Numbered from the stretch's first letter, positions 1-7,818 are shown. The stretch is 54,009 nucleotides of DNA from Lachnospiraceae bacterium (GCA_016287095.1 JAEEVK010000010.1:1-54009); one strand, 5' to 3'. Notes: generated from the sequence alone by a model not told the origin. A program made the numbers and translations.

Positions 1-72
1 GCTCTCGTAACTCAACGGTAGAGTGGCTGCCTTGTAAGCAGTAGGTTGTGGGTTCAAATCCCTCTGGGAGCT
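1..72 (+). tRNA. tRNA-Thr (TGT)
   Basis: Cloverleaf with a 7-bp acceptor stem, a 7-nt anticodon loop (31-37) carrying TGT at 33-35 and a T-arm containing GGTTCAAATCC. The discriminator is T72 and no CCA end is encoded. First gene of the array visible here; the array may continue upstream of the window. Confidence 0.88.
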
Positions 73-155
73 GTATAAATTTATGAAAGGAATGGCAAAG
101 ATTATGTTGCTACGATTACTATCATTATCGCTTATACAACTTAATACTATTAGAT

Positions 156-230
156 GCACCCGTGATGCAATCGGAAGACATACTATGCCCAAACCATAGT
201 TTTATAAGAGTTCAAATCTCTTCGGGTGTA
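156..230 (+). tRNA. tRNA-Leu (CAA), short variable arm
   Basis: Acceptor stem 156-162/223-229 with discriminator A230. D-arm ATG/CAT stem with a Leu-type D-loop. Anticodon stem 183-187/195-199, loop CCCAAAC with anticodon CAA at 190-192. T-stem 206-210/218-222. Two oddities: the variable region is only about 6 nt (200-205) where bacterial tRNA-Leu normally has a long helical arm, and position 33 is C instead of the near-universal U. No CCA encoded. Confidence 0.75.
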
Positions 231-231
231 C

Positions 232-305
232 ACACCTGTGATGCAACAGGCAGACATATGGCACTTAAAATGCTGTTATTATGGGTTCGAATCCCATCAG
301 GTGTA
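232..305 (+). tRNA. tRNA-Leu (TAA), short variable arm
   Basis: Acceptor stem 232-238/298-304, discriminator A305. Anticodon loop CTTAAAA (264-270) gives anticodon TAA at 266-268 with normal T33. T-stem 281-285/293-297. The variable region is 5 nt (276-280), so this is a class I fold for an amino acid that normally uses class II tRNAs in bacteria. One base separates it from the preceding tRNA. Confidence 0.82.
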
Positions 306-306
306 C

Positions 307-379
307 GCCCTTGTGATGGAATGGAATACATACTGTGCTAAGAACGCAGGTTTTACGGGTTCGACTCCCGTCAAGGGTA
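307..379 (+). tRNA. tRNA-Leu (AAG), short variable arm
   Basis: Acceptor stem 307-313/372-378, discriminator A379. Anticodon stem 333-337/345-349, loop CTAAGAA, anticodon AAG at 340-342. D-arm shares the GATG...ACAT pattern of the two tRNA-Leu before it. Short variable region, no encoded CCA. An A34 anticodon in bacterial Leu would probably need A34-to-inosine editing or superwobbling. Confidence 0.8.
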
Positions 380-383
380 CTAT

Positions 384-458
384 ACCCACTTGATGCAAAC
401 GGAAGACATCTCATATTCAGAGTGTGAGTTTATATCAGTTCAAATCTGATAGTGGGTA
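384..458 (+). tRNA. tRNA-Leu (CAG), short variable arm
   Basis: Acceptor stem 384-390/451-457, discriminator A458. Anticodon loop TTCAGAG (416-422), anticodon CAG at 418-420. D-arm again GATGCAA...GACAT. Short variable region. Fourth consecutive tRNA-Leu of the same reduced architecture; together they read UUG, UUA, CUU-type and CUG codons. Confidence 0.78.
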
Positions 459-502
459 TGAGACCTATGTAACACAAAGTATTATGAAAGGAAGAAGAAA
501 CA

Positions 503-604
503 ATGATAAAGATAAGGAAGATCCAAAGTTCACAGCAGTCAATCAATATCATTTGCTCGCGCAGATGGTTTTATCGTGATGCTTTGGAATATCCTAAACT
601 ATAG
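503..604 (+). CDS. possible 33-aa ORF inside the tRNA array
   Basis: ATG at 503 is preceded by an AAAGGAAG-type ribosome site at 487-494 and gives 33 residues, basic at the N-terminus (MIKIRKIQSS) and ending before a TAG at 602-604. It fills most of the only large gap in the tRNA array. No family is recognised and the length is close to what chance allows, so this may instead be a decayed tRNA or spacer. Confidence 0.22.
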   Translation: MIKIRKIQSSQQSINIICSRRWFYRDALEYPKL

Positions 605-643
605 TCACTGTGTGATACTTATTATGAATGTAGGTTTATCAAA

Positions 644-708
644 AGGACTATCAGGGTATTCCTTATGAGTTGAATATCTTGATAGTCCTCTTTATTGTGT
701 TATTTTTT
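644..708 (+). terminator. long hairpin within the tRNA array, possible terminator
   Basis: Ten-base arms AGGACTATCA (644-653) and TGATAGTCCT (680-689) are perfectly complementary and an inner GGTATTC/GAATATC pairing lengthens the stem. A T-rich stretch follows (690-708). It would separate the first five tRNAs from the next nine, or act as a processing signal. Confidence 0.5.
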
Positions 709-716
709 GTACATTC

Positions 717-807
717 GGCTTCGTAACCCTAACTGGTAAGGGAGCAGTCCTGAAAACTGCCAGTACCCGCTAACAACGGCGTCTCGGTTCAAGTCCGAGC
801 GAAGTCG
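717..807 (+). tRNA. tRNA-Ser (TGA)
   Basis: Acceptor stem 717-723/800-806, discriminator G807, long variable arm as expected for tRNA-Ser. Anticodon loop CCTGAAA gives TGA. Position 33 is C rather than U, the same irregularity as in tRNA-Leu(CAA) of this array. No CCA encoded. Confidence 0.82.
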
Positions 808-811
808 CTGA

Positions 812-883
812 ACTCCTGTAGGCTAATGGAGAGACCACTGGGCTACGAACCTAGAAATGAGCGTTCAATTCGCTTCGGGAGTG
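812..883 (+). tRNA. tRNA-Arg (ACG)
   Basis: Acceptor stem 812-818/876-882 and discriminator G883. Anticodon stem CTGGG/CCTAG with loop CTACGAA gives ACG. The D-stem pairs imperfectly (GGCT against GACC). No CCA encoded. Confidence 0.83.
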
Positions 884-888
884 CTTAT

Positions 889-981
889 GGCAGTATAATC
901 CTAATTGGTAAGGAAGCAGTTTGCTAAACTGTGAGTAACCGGTTAATCCCCGGTGTCAGGGTTCAAGCCCCTGTACTGTCG
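889..981 (+). tRNA. tRNA-Ser (GCT)
   Basis: Acceptor stem 889-895/974-980, discriminator G981. Anticodon loop TTGCTAA gives GCT. Long variable arm with an ACCGG/CCGGT stem, the normal class II architecture, in contrast to the tRNA-Leu genes of the same array. Confidence 0.9.
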
Positions 982-989
982 CTTGTTAT

Positions 990-1062
990 GGCATCGTGGC
1001 TAAACTGGATAAGGCACTGGGTTGCAGCCCCAGGATTGCAGGTTCGAGTCCTGTCGATGTCT
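990..1062 (+). tRNA. tRNA-Cys (GCA)
   Basis: Acceptor stem 990-996/1055-1061. Anticodon stem CTGGG/CCCAG with loop TTGCAGC gives GCA. Discriminator is T1062 (U in RNA), the Cys identity base. No CCA encoded. Confidence 0.9.
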
Positions 1063-1069
1063 TTTCTAT

Positions 1070-1141
1070 AGGTCTTTGGTGCAACGGTCAGCATCTCGGT
1101 CTCCAAAACCGAGGATAAGAGTTCAAATCTCTTGAGACCTG
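1070..1141 (+). tRNA. tRNA-Trp (CCA anticodon)
   Basis: Acceptor stem 1070-1076/1134-1140, discriminator G1141 (Trp identity). Anticodon stem CTCGGT/ACCGAG with loop CTCCAAA gives anticodon CCA. T-arm carries GTTCAAATC. Confidence 0.9.
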
Positions 1142-1145
1142 CTAT

Positions 1146-1216
1146 AGGCAGTTAGTTTAATGGTAGAATATCCGGCTCTGAACCGGAAGACATAGGTTCA
1201 AATCCTATACTGTCTG
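1146..1216 (+). tRNA. tRNA-Gln (CTG)
   Basis: Acceptor stem 1146-1152/1209-1215, discriminator G1216. Anticodon stem TCCGG/CCGGA with loop CTCTGAA gives CTG. T-arm with GGTTCAAATCC. Confidence 0.9.
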
Positions 1217-1249
1217 CTATATCCCAACATTCCTATGGATTGCCTACAT

Positions 1250-1321
1250 ATCCCCATAGTGTAACGGATAGCACAAAAGACTTCTAATCTTTTAATAGGA
1301 GTTCGAATCTCCTTGGGGATA
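1250..1321 (+). tRNA. tRNA-Arg (TCT)
   Basis: Acceptor stem 1250-1256/1314-1320, discriminator A1321. A-rich anticodon stem AAAAGA/TCTTTT with loop CTTCTAA gives TCT. T-arm contains GTTCGAATC. Confidence 0.9.
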
Positions 1322-1328
1322 CTTATAC

Positions 1329-1402
1329 ACAAGCGTATTTCAGTTGGTCAGAAGCTCTGTCTGATAAGCAGAGTGTCGTGGGTTCGACTCCCACCGCTTG
1401 TA
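1329..1402 (+). tRNA. tRNA-Ile (GAT)
   Basis: Acceptor stem 1329-1335/1395-1401, discriminator A1402. Anticodon stem CTCTGT/GCAGAG with loop CTGATAA gives GAT. T-arm GGGTTCGACTCCC. Confidence 0.9.
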
Positions 1403-1404
1403 TA

Positions 1405-1474
1405 GGGCGTTAATACAATGGCTAGTATATTCGACTTTGACTTGAAGTATATCAGTTCGATTCTGGTACGCCCC
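1405..1474 (+). tRNA. tRNA-Gln (TTG)
   Basis: Acceptor stem from 1405 pairs for 6 bp with ACGCCC ending at 1473; the seventh pair is a T-T mismatch. Anticodon stem TTCGA/TTGAA with loop CTTTGAC gives TTG. T-arm ATCAG/CTGGT. Last gene of the array and the least regular of the glutamine tRNAs here. Confidence 0.78.
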
Positions 1475-1584
1475 GTTTGTTGTAATAGTGTAATTAATTA
1501 TAACAGGGGAATCACTATATTTTTATAATGACAAATATCGTTAATGGGAGTATACTATACTTATACAAAAAGTCGGAGGATAGT

Positions 1585-3336
1585 ATGCTCCTTTTTACGC
1601 AGATAAAAAAAGATAGAAAAAGCATCGCCTGGGGCAAGGATATTTTCGCAGGTGTGGTTGTTGCGCTCGTTTCTATCCCCATCTCGATGGGCTATGCGCA
1701 GATAGCAGGACTCCCTCCGGTATATGGACTTTATGGCTCATTACTTCCTATATTATTATATGGATTGCTTACTACTTCGAAACAGTTTGTAATCGGTGTT
1801 GATGCCATGCCTGCTGCCATGGTCGGCGGTATGCTGGCAGAGATGAGCATAGCAGAACAAAATGAAATACTCGATATTGTTCCAATTATTACTCTCTTTA
1901 CTGCCATCTGGTTTTTTATCTTCTATTTTTGTAAGGCAGGAAGAATTGTAAATTATATTTCTATGCCTGTTATGGGCGGTTTTATTTCCGGCGTAGGACT
2001 TACCATTATTCTCATGCAGGTTCCAAAACTTTACGGTGGGGCTCCCGGAACAGGGGAGGCAGTAAAGCTTATCCGTAATATAGTTAGCGAACTATCTAAC
2101 TGGAATCTTCTGTCAGCCATCTTAGGCATAGGAACTATAGTAATACTGCTTGTATGCAAAAAGCTGATTCCTAAGATTCCCATGACCGTTGTTATGATGT
2201 TACTTGGAGCTCTTCTTCAGATTGTTTTCGGACTTGATTCCTATGGGGTAAAAATGATGCCTCAGGTAGAAAGCGGTCTTCCATCCATAGTTATCCCTGA
2301 TTTTAGCGTACTTTCCGGCCGACTTCCTGATACTGTCATCACTTCTCTTGGTATTGCCGGAGTTATAATGGCGCAAACTTTACTGGCTTCCGGAAATTAT
2401 GCCAGAAAATATCATGATAAACTTGACTCCAATCAGGAACTTTTGGCTTACGGAGTTATGAACCTTGCAGGGGCATCCGTAGGCTGCTGCCCTATAAACG
2501 GAAGCGTTTCTCGTAGCGGTATCTCTGATTCCATGGGATGTCATTCTCAGGTGATGTCCGTTTCTGCATCTGTTACCATGCTTTTCGTTCTGCTGTTTGG
2601 CACACCCTTATTACAGTATTTGCCTGCTCCGATGCTGACGGGCATTGTTATCACTGCTCTTATCGGAATACTTGAAACAGATCTGGCTATAAAGCTATGG
2701 AAAAGAGTGAAAAATGAATGGGTTGTATTTATGGTAGCTTTCGCCAGCGTCCTGTTCCTTGGTACTCTTTACGGAGTTATAATCGGTGTGCTTCTTTCAC
2801 TGTGGGAAGTGGCTATCAGAGCTTCATCACCGCCAACAGCCTTTGTTGGCAGGATTCCAGGTCATGGAAATTTCTATTCAATAAAGAGAAATCGTTATGC
2901 CCGTGCCATAAAAAATACTATTGTATATCGCTTTAGCGGAAACCTGTTCTTTGCAAACATTGACTTTTTCTGTGATTCTATCGAACAAGCCATAAAAGAA
3001 GATACTCACCAGGTAGTAGTGGATGCAAGGGCAATCGGAAGTGTTGATATTACTGCAACTGAAAGACTTGTTAAACTGAACAGCTCTTTGAGAAAACGGG
3101 GGATTTTGTTCTATATTGCTGAACATGACGGCTCCCTCAACGACCAGCTTCGCCGCCTCGGAGGAGCGTCTCTGATAGATGAGGGAGTTGTAAAAAGGAC
3201 TATTACACTTGCGTTAAGTGATGCGGGATTGGAAAAGCCGTATGACTTAGAGCCCGGTGAGGACGGATCCGAAACCTTTGAAGAGACGGATGCATCTCAT
3301 CACGAATATGAGTGGACATTCGGCAAGAAAGAGTGA
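1585..3336 (+). CDS. SulP-family anion permease with C-terminal STAS domain
   Basis: A 583-residue multi-pass membrane transporter of the SulP (SLC26) family, which moves sulfate, bicarbonate or other anions. The SulP signature lies near the N-terminus (IPISMGYAQIAGLPPVYGLY, within roughly residues 25-50), followed by about 10-12 hydrophobic segments and a cytoplasmic STAS domain at about residues 430-560 (VVVDARAIGSVDITATERL). The start at 1585 is chosen because it follows GGAGG at 1576-1580; an upstream in-frame ATG at 1528 has no ribosome site. The substrate cannot be told from sequence. The protein ends with an acidic tail. It lies just downstream of the tRNA array and 38 bp before the next gene, so co-transcription with the following locus is possible. 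Confidence 0.92.
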   Translation: MLLFTQIKKDRKSIAWGKDIFAGVVVALVSIPISMGYAQIAGLPPVYGLYGSLLPILLYGLLTTSKQFVIGVDAMPAAMVGGMLAEMSIAEQNEILDIVPIITLFTAIWFFIFYFCKAGRIVNYISMPVMGGFISGVGLTIILMQVPKLYGGAPGTGEAVKLIRNIVSELSNWNLLSAILGIGTIVILLVCKKLIPKIPMTVVMMLLGALLQIVFGLDSYGVKMMPQVESGLPSIVIPDFSVLSGRLPDTVITSLGIAGVIMAQTLLASGNYARKYHDKLDSNQELLAYGVMNLAGASVGCCPINGSVSRSGISDSMGCHSQVMSVSASVTMLFVLLFGTPLLQYLPAPMLTGIVITALIGILETDLAIKLWKRVKNEWVVFMVAFASVLFLGTLYGVIIGVLLSLWEVAIRASSPPTAFVGRIPGHGNFYSIKRNRYARAIKNTIVYRFSGNLFFANIDFFCDSIEQAIKEDTHQVVVDARAIGSVDITATERLVKLNSSLRKRGILFYIAEHDGSLNDQLRRLGGASLIDEGVVKRTITLALSDAGLEKPYDLEPGEDGSETFEETDASHHEYEWTFGKKE

Positions 3337-3374
3337 TCCCTTTTTCAGACTAAACGAAAGGAAACGGAATAATT

Positions 3375-5267
3375 ATGATAGTTTATGATGGAATAAAAAC
3401 TGATTTTCTTTCCAGTTGCGAGAAAGATACCATAGCTATTGAGATAGAAGAAAATATTCTTTCCAAGATGGGAAAACATACTCCTAAAGCTGAATTTCGT
3501 TCCTGGGAAAACTCCTTAAATTATATGTATAAAGTCCTGACTGACAAAGGTATTCCCGATGATGCGGGAATAGCTATTGAGTTTAATATTCCTCAGACTT
3601 CAAAAAGGGTTGACTTCATGATTTCGGGATATGATACACATGATGAACCCGGTATGGTGATAGTTGAATTAAAACAATGGGATTCGCTTACACAAGTTCA
3701 GGGAACGGATGCTATTGTTGAAACATATGTCGGATCAGGAAATCACAAGGTAGTTCACCCGTCTTATCAGGCATGGTCCTATGCCCAGTTGATCAGGGAT
3801 TATAATCAGGAGGTTCAGGATAGAAGAATTAAATTGTCACCCTGTGCCTGTCTGCACAATTATATTCGTCACGAGAATGATCCACTTGATGCCGAACAAT
3901 ATAAGGAGTACCTGGATGAAGCTCCGGCATATACTAAAGGACAGGCAGATAAACTGCGGGATTTTATAAAAACATCAATCAATAAAGGCGACAAAAAGGA
4001 AGTTTTATATATAATCGATCATGGAAAGATACGTCCTTCAAAAAGCCTGCAGAATACGATCGGCTCAATGCTTAAAGGCAATAAAGAGTTTGTAATGATC
4101 GATGAACAAAAGGTAGCGTATGAGGAAATCTTAAGGCTATCTATGTTATGTCAGAAAGACATGAAAAAACGAACCATAATAGTAAAAGGTGGTCCGGGTA
4201 CAGGAAAAACAGTAATAGCGGTAAATCTTTTGGCAGAATTAACACTAAGAGATCAGCTTGTACAGTATGTTTCAAAAAACAGTGCACCAAGGCAGGTATA
4301 TCTTAAAAAGTTAAAAGGCCAGATTAAAAAGAGCAGTGTTGATAATATGTTCAAGGGATCCGGAATGTATACGGAATCCGGGTGCAATACCATTCATACA
4401 TTGTTATGTGATGAGGCACACCGTTTAAACGAAAAATCCGGTATGTTTCATAATCAGGGAGAGAACCAGATAAAAGAGATAATACATGCAGCATTTTGCA
4501 GTGTTTTCTTCATTGACGAAAGTCAGAGGGTTACAATGGATGATATCGGTTCTCAGGAAGAGATAGAAAAATGGGCAAAAGCAGAGGGATCGGAGATATA
4601 TTATTTAGAGCTTTCATCCCAGTTTAGGTGTAATGGTTCGGATGGATATCTTGCATGGCTGGATGATGTTTTGGAAATAAGAAAAACAGCTAACTATAAC
4701 CTTGAAGGTATTGATTATGATATCAGGATCTGTGATACTCCTAATGAAATGAGAAATCTTGTAATAGAACATAACAGGGCTTCAAATAATGCTAGAATAT
4801 TGGCAGGATATTGTTGGGAATGGTATAAGCAGGAGCAGAACAATACAGATTATCACGATATTAAAATCGGAGATTTTGAAATGAGCTGGAATTTGGGTAA
4901 CGGCGAACCTTTTGCAGTCAGTGAAACTTCAATAAATGAAGTTGGCTGTATACATACATCTCAAGGACTGGAATTTGATTATGTAGGTGTGATATTAGGA
5001 GATGATATTCGTTTTGAAAATGGTAAAGTCATTACTGATTTTAATAAGCGTGCCAAAACCGATCAATCACTAAAAGGTATAAAGAAGTTATATAATGAAT
5101 CTCCTGAGGAAGCAAATAAACGTGCTGATGAGATAATAAAAAATACATATAGGACTTTGCTGACCAGAGGCATGAAGGGTTGCTATATTTATTGTACGGA
5201 TCCCGGGATGAAAGCATATTTGAAGAAAAGATTGGAGTCAGTAAACGAAACAGGAAACAATAGATAA
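3375..5267 (+). CDS. nuclease-like/helicase protein (DUF2075, Schlafen group 3 helicase domain)
   Basis: A 630-residue cytoplasmic protein. The N-terminal part contains a PD-(D/E)XK-like pattern: Asp near residue 80 (RVDFMIS) and VIVELKQ near residue 97, typical of restriction-type nucleases. The rest is the DUF2075 helicase: Walker A GGPGTGKT near residue 273, Walker B-like CDEAHR near residue 345, then SSQFRCNGSDGYLAWLDD, QGLEFDYVGVILGDD and TLLTRGMKGCY as the later helicase motifs. Pfam groups this domain with the helicase half of group 3 Schlafen proteins. An AAAGGAAA ribosome site precedes ATG 3375. Two WYL-domain genes follow at short distance (20 and 59 bp), so the three look like an operon. 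Nucleic-acid cleavage or remodelling in conflict or RNA repair is inferred; the substrate is unknown. Confidence 0.9.
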   Translation: MIVYDGIKTDFLSSCEKDTIAIEIEENILSKMGKHTPKAEFRSWENSLNYMYKVLTDKGIPDDAGIAIEFNIPQTSKRVDFMISGYDTHDEPGMVIVELKQWDSLTQVQGTDAIVETYVGSGNHKVVHPSYQAWSYAQLIRDYNQEVQDRRIKLSPCACLHNYIRHENDPLDAEQYKEYLDEAPAYTKGQADKLRDFIKTSINKGDKKEVLYIIDHGKIRPSKSLQNTIGSMLKGNKEFVMIDEQKVAYEEILRLSMLCQKDMKKRTIIVKGGPGTGKTVIAVNLLAELTLRDQLVQYVSKNSAPRQVYLKKLKGQIKKSSVDNMFKGSGMYTESGCNTIHTLLCDEAHRLNEKSGMFHNQGENQIKEIIHAAFCSVFFIDESQRVTMDDIGSQEEIEKWAKAEGSEIYYLELSSQFRCNGSDGYLAWLDDVLEIRKTANYNLEGIDYDIRICDTPNEMRNLVIEHNRASNNARILAGYCWEWYKQEQNNTDYHDIKIGDFEMSWNLGNGEPFAVSETSINEVGCIHTSQGLEFDYVGVILGDDIRFENGKVITDFNKRAKTDQSLKGIKKLYNESPEEANKRADEIIKNTYRTLLTRGMKGCYIYCTDPGMKAYLKKRLESVNETGNNR

Positions 5268-5287
5268 GATTTTAGAAAGGTAAGAAC

Positions 5288-6529
5288 ATGGCACAGTACA
5301 GCGAATCAGTTAAAAACTTTGAACGTGTACGGGACTATATGCGTGAGTTTTACGTGTATGGTTTTAAAAGCCGTGAGGATTATACGCAGAAAAGTGCCCG
5401 TTCCTACGATGATGAGAGGCGCAGGCTGGAGAGCTGGCTGGGGGATTATATGTCTTTTAAGCAGACATCGTCAGGGAAAAATGTGTTTATATCCATAGAC
5501 AGCCGTACCTCTCAGCACAATCCACTGTACAGGGCTTGGAAAGCAAAGAGTTTTACAGATGGGGATATTACGCTGCATTTTATGCTGATGGATATACTTC
5601 CTTCGGGAAATCCCACCGATCCAACCGGGATATCCATAAAGGATATAATGGCCAAAGTTGATGACTATCTGACAGAGACCGGGTCCGATAAGACCTTTGA
5701 CGAGTCCACTATCCGTAAAAAGCTAAAGGAGTATGTGGAAGAGGGCCTGGTTAATGCCCAAAAATCCGGGAAAAATATGCTCTATAGCAGGACTGCTGAT
5801 CATGAGCTCCCAAACAGGGATTTACTGGACTTTTTCTCTGAGACCGCACCCTGTGGCGTGATCGGTTCCTTCTTATTAGATAAGGGGGAGCAGACGAAGA
5901 GTCTCTTTACCTTTAAGCACCACTATATAACAAGTGCGCTGGACAGCGAGATACTCTGCGAGCTTTTTTTAGCCATGAGTGAAAAAAGGATGGTTACTCT
6001 GACTGCAGTTGGCAGGAAAAAAGATAAAATAAAGGAACATCACGCAGTACCGCTAAAGATACTGGAAAGTGTGCAAAACGGCAGGCAGTATCTGATGGCT
6101 TTTGTACCTTCGATGAACAGGATAGTTTCCTATAGGACGGACTATATCATAGATGTTAAACCGGACGAGGTTTGCCCTGATTTTGATATTTTAAGAGAAA
6201 AGCTCGCAGGTATGAGACAGCATATCTGGGGAGTCAGTACTGAGGGGCATTCCGGAGAACGGATGGAGCATGTGGATTTTACCGTGCATTACGGAGACGA
6301 TGAGCAGTTTATCCACACAAGACTCGAGCGTGAAAAACGTTGTGGGACAGTAGAAAGGATAGACGGTAATACCAGCAGGTTTAGTGCTGATGTTTACGAC
6401 TGCGGGGAGCTGGTACCATGGATTCGCACTTTCATTTGCAGGATAGAGGAGATACATTTTTCGGACAAGGAGCTGGAGGACCAGTTTAAAAAGGATATTA
6501 AGGAAATGTATCTGTTATATGATATTTAG
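5288..6529 (+). CDS. WYL-domain regulator (long form)
   Basis: A 413-residue protein with an N-terminal helical/winged-helix region, a second helical segment around residues 115-160 (SIKDIMAKVDDYL, DESTIRKKLKEYVEEG, a wHTH-like stretch), and a WYL-type beta-barrel domain around residues 220-310 (AVPLKILESVQNGRQYLMAF, then RIVSYRTDYI). WYL domains bind nucleic acid or nucleotide ligands and commonly regulate defence and RNA-repair operons. Ribosome site AAAGG lies at about 5275. It is 20 bp after the helicase gene and 59 bp before a second WYL gene, which suggests a co-expressed pair that may form a heteromer. Regulation of the upstream helicase or downstream Ro-like gene is inferred. Confidence 0.88.
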   Translation: MAQYSESVKNFERVRDYMREFYVYGFKSREDYTQKSARSYDDERRRLESWLGDYMSFKQTSSGKNVFISIDSRTSQHNPLYRAWKAKSFTDGDITLHFMLMDILPSGNPTDPTGISIKDIMAKVDDYLTETGSDKTFDESTIRKKLKEYVEEGLVNAQKSGKNMLYSRTADHELPNRDLLDFFSETAPCGVIGSFLLDKGEQTKSLFTFKHHYITSALDSEILCELFLAMSEKRMVTLTAVGRKKDKIKEHHAVPLKILESVQNGRQYLMAFVPSMNRIVSYRTDYIIDVKPDEVCPDFDILREKLAGMRQHIWGVSTEGHSGERMEHVDFTVHYGDDEQFIHTRLEREKRCGTVERIDGNTSRFSADVYDCGELVPWIRTFICRIEEIHFSDKELEDQFKKDIKEMYLLYDI

Positions 6530-6588
6530 GTTGAAAGTTGAATGCATTGAAGCAATCCGTATCATAAATTATTAGAAAGGAACAGGCA

Positions 6589-7560
6589 ATGATTTTCAGC
6601 GAGCTGTACAGTGCTTATTACAATGCAGTGGCTGCCATACTTAAGGAAGCCGCGGAAAATAAAATAGATAGCGGCCGGATCAGGGATATCATAGAAAAAT
6701 ATGCCTTCGGTGAAAGCGTGCTGAACATTGAGCCTGCTTTAAAGGAAGGCAGATGGTCGTTGTTAAAGCCGGATGGGACTTCTGTATTGGAAAAGAAGCC
6801 TACCATGCCCTTGACAAAAGTGGAAAAACAATGGCTAAAGGCGATATCCATGGATCCCAGGGTTTCATTATTTTTCCTTGAGGGGACCTGTTCAGGAAGT
6901 AATCCAAATACAGATACCTGTCAGATCAACATGGGGTTTGAGGATGACATATCACCCCTCTTCACCCCCGCCGATTACGAGCTTTTTGACAGATACCTCG
7001 ATGGGGATGACTATACTGATGAGAACTATCGCAGCAACTTCCGTTTGATACTTGATGCCATCAAAAATCAGTATCCGCTAAGCATTCATATGGAAAACCG
7101 TACCGGAAAGAGAGTGAGGCAGGCGGTTTTACCGGACCATCTGGAGTATTCCGAAAAGGATGATAAGTTCCGTCTGATAGGAGCCTGGAAAAAGTCGAGA
7201 GTTATCATTAACCTCGGGCGCATATCCGACTGCAGGAGATATAAAGGACCTGAAGAGCCGCTAAATGAGACCAAAGAAAACGGGCTAAAGAAAGCGACTT
7301 CACGAAAAGTGGTATTTGAGCTTGATGACAGGCGAAACGCCTTGGAGCGTGTGCTGCTTCATTTCGCTCACTTTGAAAAACAGGCAGAGCATATTGATGA
7401 GAGGAAATATAAGGTAACGGTCATCTATGACAGGGATGATGAGACCGAGATGGTGATACGGCTCCTTTCCTTCGGACCTATGGTAAAGGTGATAGCTCCT
7501 GAGAGCTTTGTGGATTTAATAAAGAAAAGATTAGTTGATCAGAAAAGCTGTGGACTTTAA
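6589..7560 (+). CDS. WYL-domain protein (second of pair)
   Basis: A 323-residue protein. The central part (about residues 140-215) is a WYL-like domain: AIKNQYPLSIHMENRTGK, then FRLIGAWKKSRVIINLGRIS. The C-terminal part (LERVLLHFAHFEKQAEHID, then KYKVTVIYDRDDETEMVIRL, then SFGPMVKVIAPESFV) matches the WYL C-terminal extension. There is no clear helix-turn-helix at the N-terminus, unlike the gene before it, so DNA binding may depend on the partner. An AAAGGAA ribosome site precedes ATG 6589. The gene ends in an intrinsic terminator that overlaps its last codons, closing the operon. Confidence 0.85.
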   Translation: MIFSELYSAYYNAVAAILKEAAENKIDSGRIRDIIEKYAFGESVLNIEPALKEGRWSLLKPDGTSVLEKKPTMPLTKVEKQWLKAISMDPRVSLFFLEGTCSGSNPNTDTCQINMGFEDDISPLFTPADYELFDRYLDGDDYTDENYRSNFRLILDAIKNQYPLSIHMENRTGKRVRQAVLPDHLEYSEKDDKFRLIGAWKKSRVIINLGRISDCRRYKGPEEPLNETKENGLKKATSRKVVFELDDRRNALERVLLHFAHFEKQAEHIDERKYKVTVIYDRDDETEMVIRLLSFGPMVKVIAPESFVDLIKKRLVDQKSCGL

Positions 7561-7576
7561 GTTCGCAGCTTTTTTT
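7543..7576 (+). terminator. intrinsic terminator of the helicase-WYL operon
   Basis: AAAAGCTG (7543-7550) pairs with CAGCTTTT (7566-7573), followed by an unbroken T-run to 7576. It overlaps the stop codon of the second WYL gene. Confidence 0.8.
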
Positions 7577-7578
7577 CC

Positions 7579-7607
7579 GTGATAAATCTTTTTAGGGGCG
7601 TTATAAT
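7579..7607 (+). promoter_or_regulatory. promoter for the tRNA-like RNA / Ro-like gene
   Basis: Perfect -10 TATAAT at 7602-7607 with a 4/6 -35 (GTGATA, 7579-7584) at 17-bp spacing. Predicted start near 7612-7616, immediately before a structured non-coding region. Confidence 0.5.
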
Positions 7608-7613
7608 CACGCA

Positions 7614-7799
7614 TGTAAAGACGCAGACAGCAATTGTTTGGAGAATTATTATGGTCAAATAATGAAAAGACGCGTCTTGTATTTAAGGTAAAGGCACCTA
7701 CAGCAAGTGTTAAACTCTTATTGGTGAATTTGGTTTAGAGATCAGCAATGGCTGATATAATGGGTTCGAATCCCAACACATATGGTGCCTTGTTTTTTC
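7614..7799 (+). ncRNA. Y-RNA-like (YrlA-type) tRNA-mimic RNA
   Basis: Two structured parts. First, stem AAGACGC (7618-7624)/GCGTCTT (7672-7678) enclosing hairpin ATTATT/AATAAT (7645-7650/7658-7663). Second, a tRNA-like module: outer stem AAGGCACC (7691-7698)/GGTGCCTT (7784-7791), inner stem GTGTT (7707-7711)/AACAC (7775-7779), a D-arm-like AAAC/GTTT segment, a shortened anticodon-like hairpin ATCAGC-AATG-GCTGAT (7741-7756), and a canonical T-arm TGGG-TTCGAAT-CCCA (7761-7775). It is not a tRNA: the anticodon position has a 4-nt loop and there is no normal 3' end. A T-run (7793-7798) follows the outer stem, so it could also terminate the short RNA. Bacterial YrlA RNAs mimic tRNAs in this manner and lie beside Ro-protein genes; the next gene here is Ro60-like. 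Secondary structure was drawn by eye. Confidence 0.68.
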
Positions 7800-7818
7800 A
7801 GAAAGTGAGGACTTTGGT

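Noticed and set aside
7691-7791. A further ordinary tRNA gene
   Set aside because: The T-arm is canonical, but the anticodon-like arm has a 4-nt loop, the stems are spaced unlike a cloverleaf and no normal 3' end exists; treated as a tRNA-mimic RNA.
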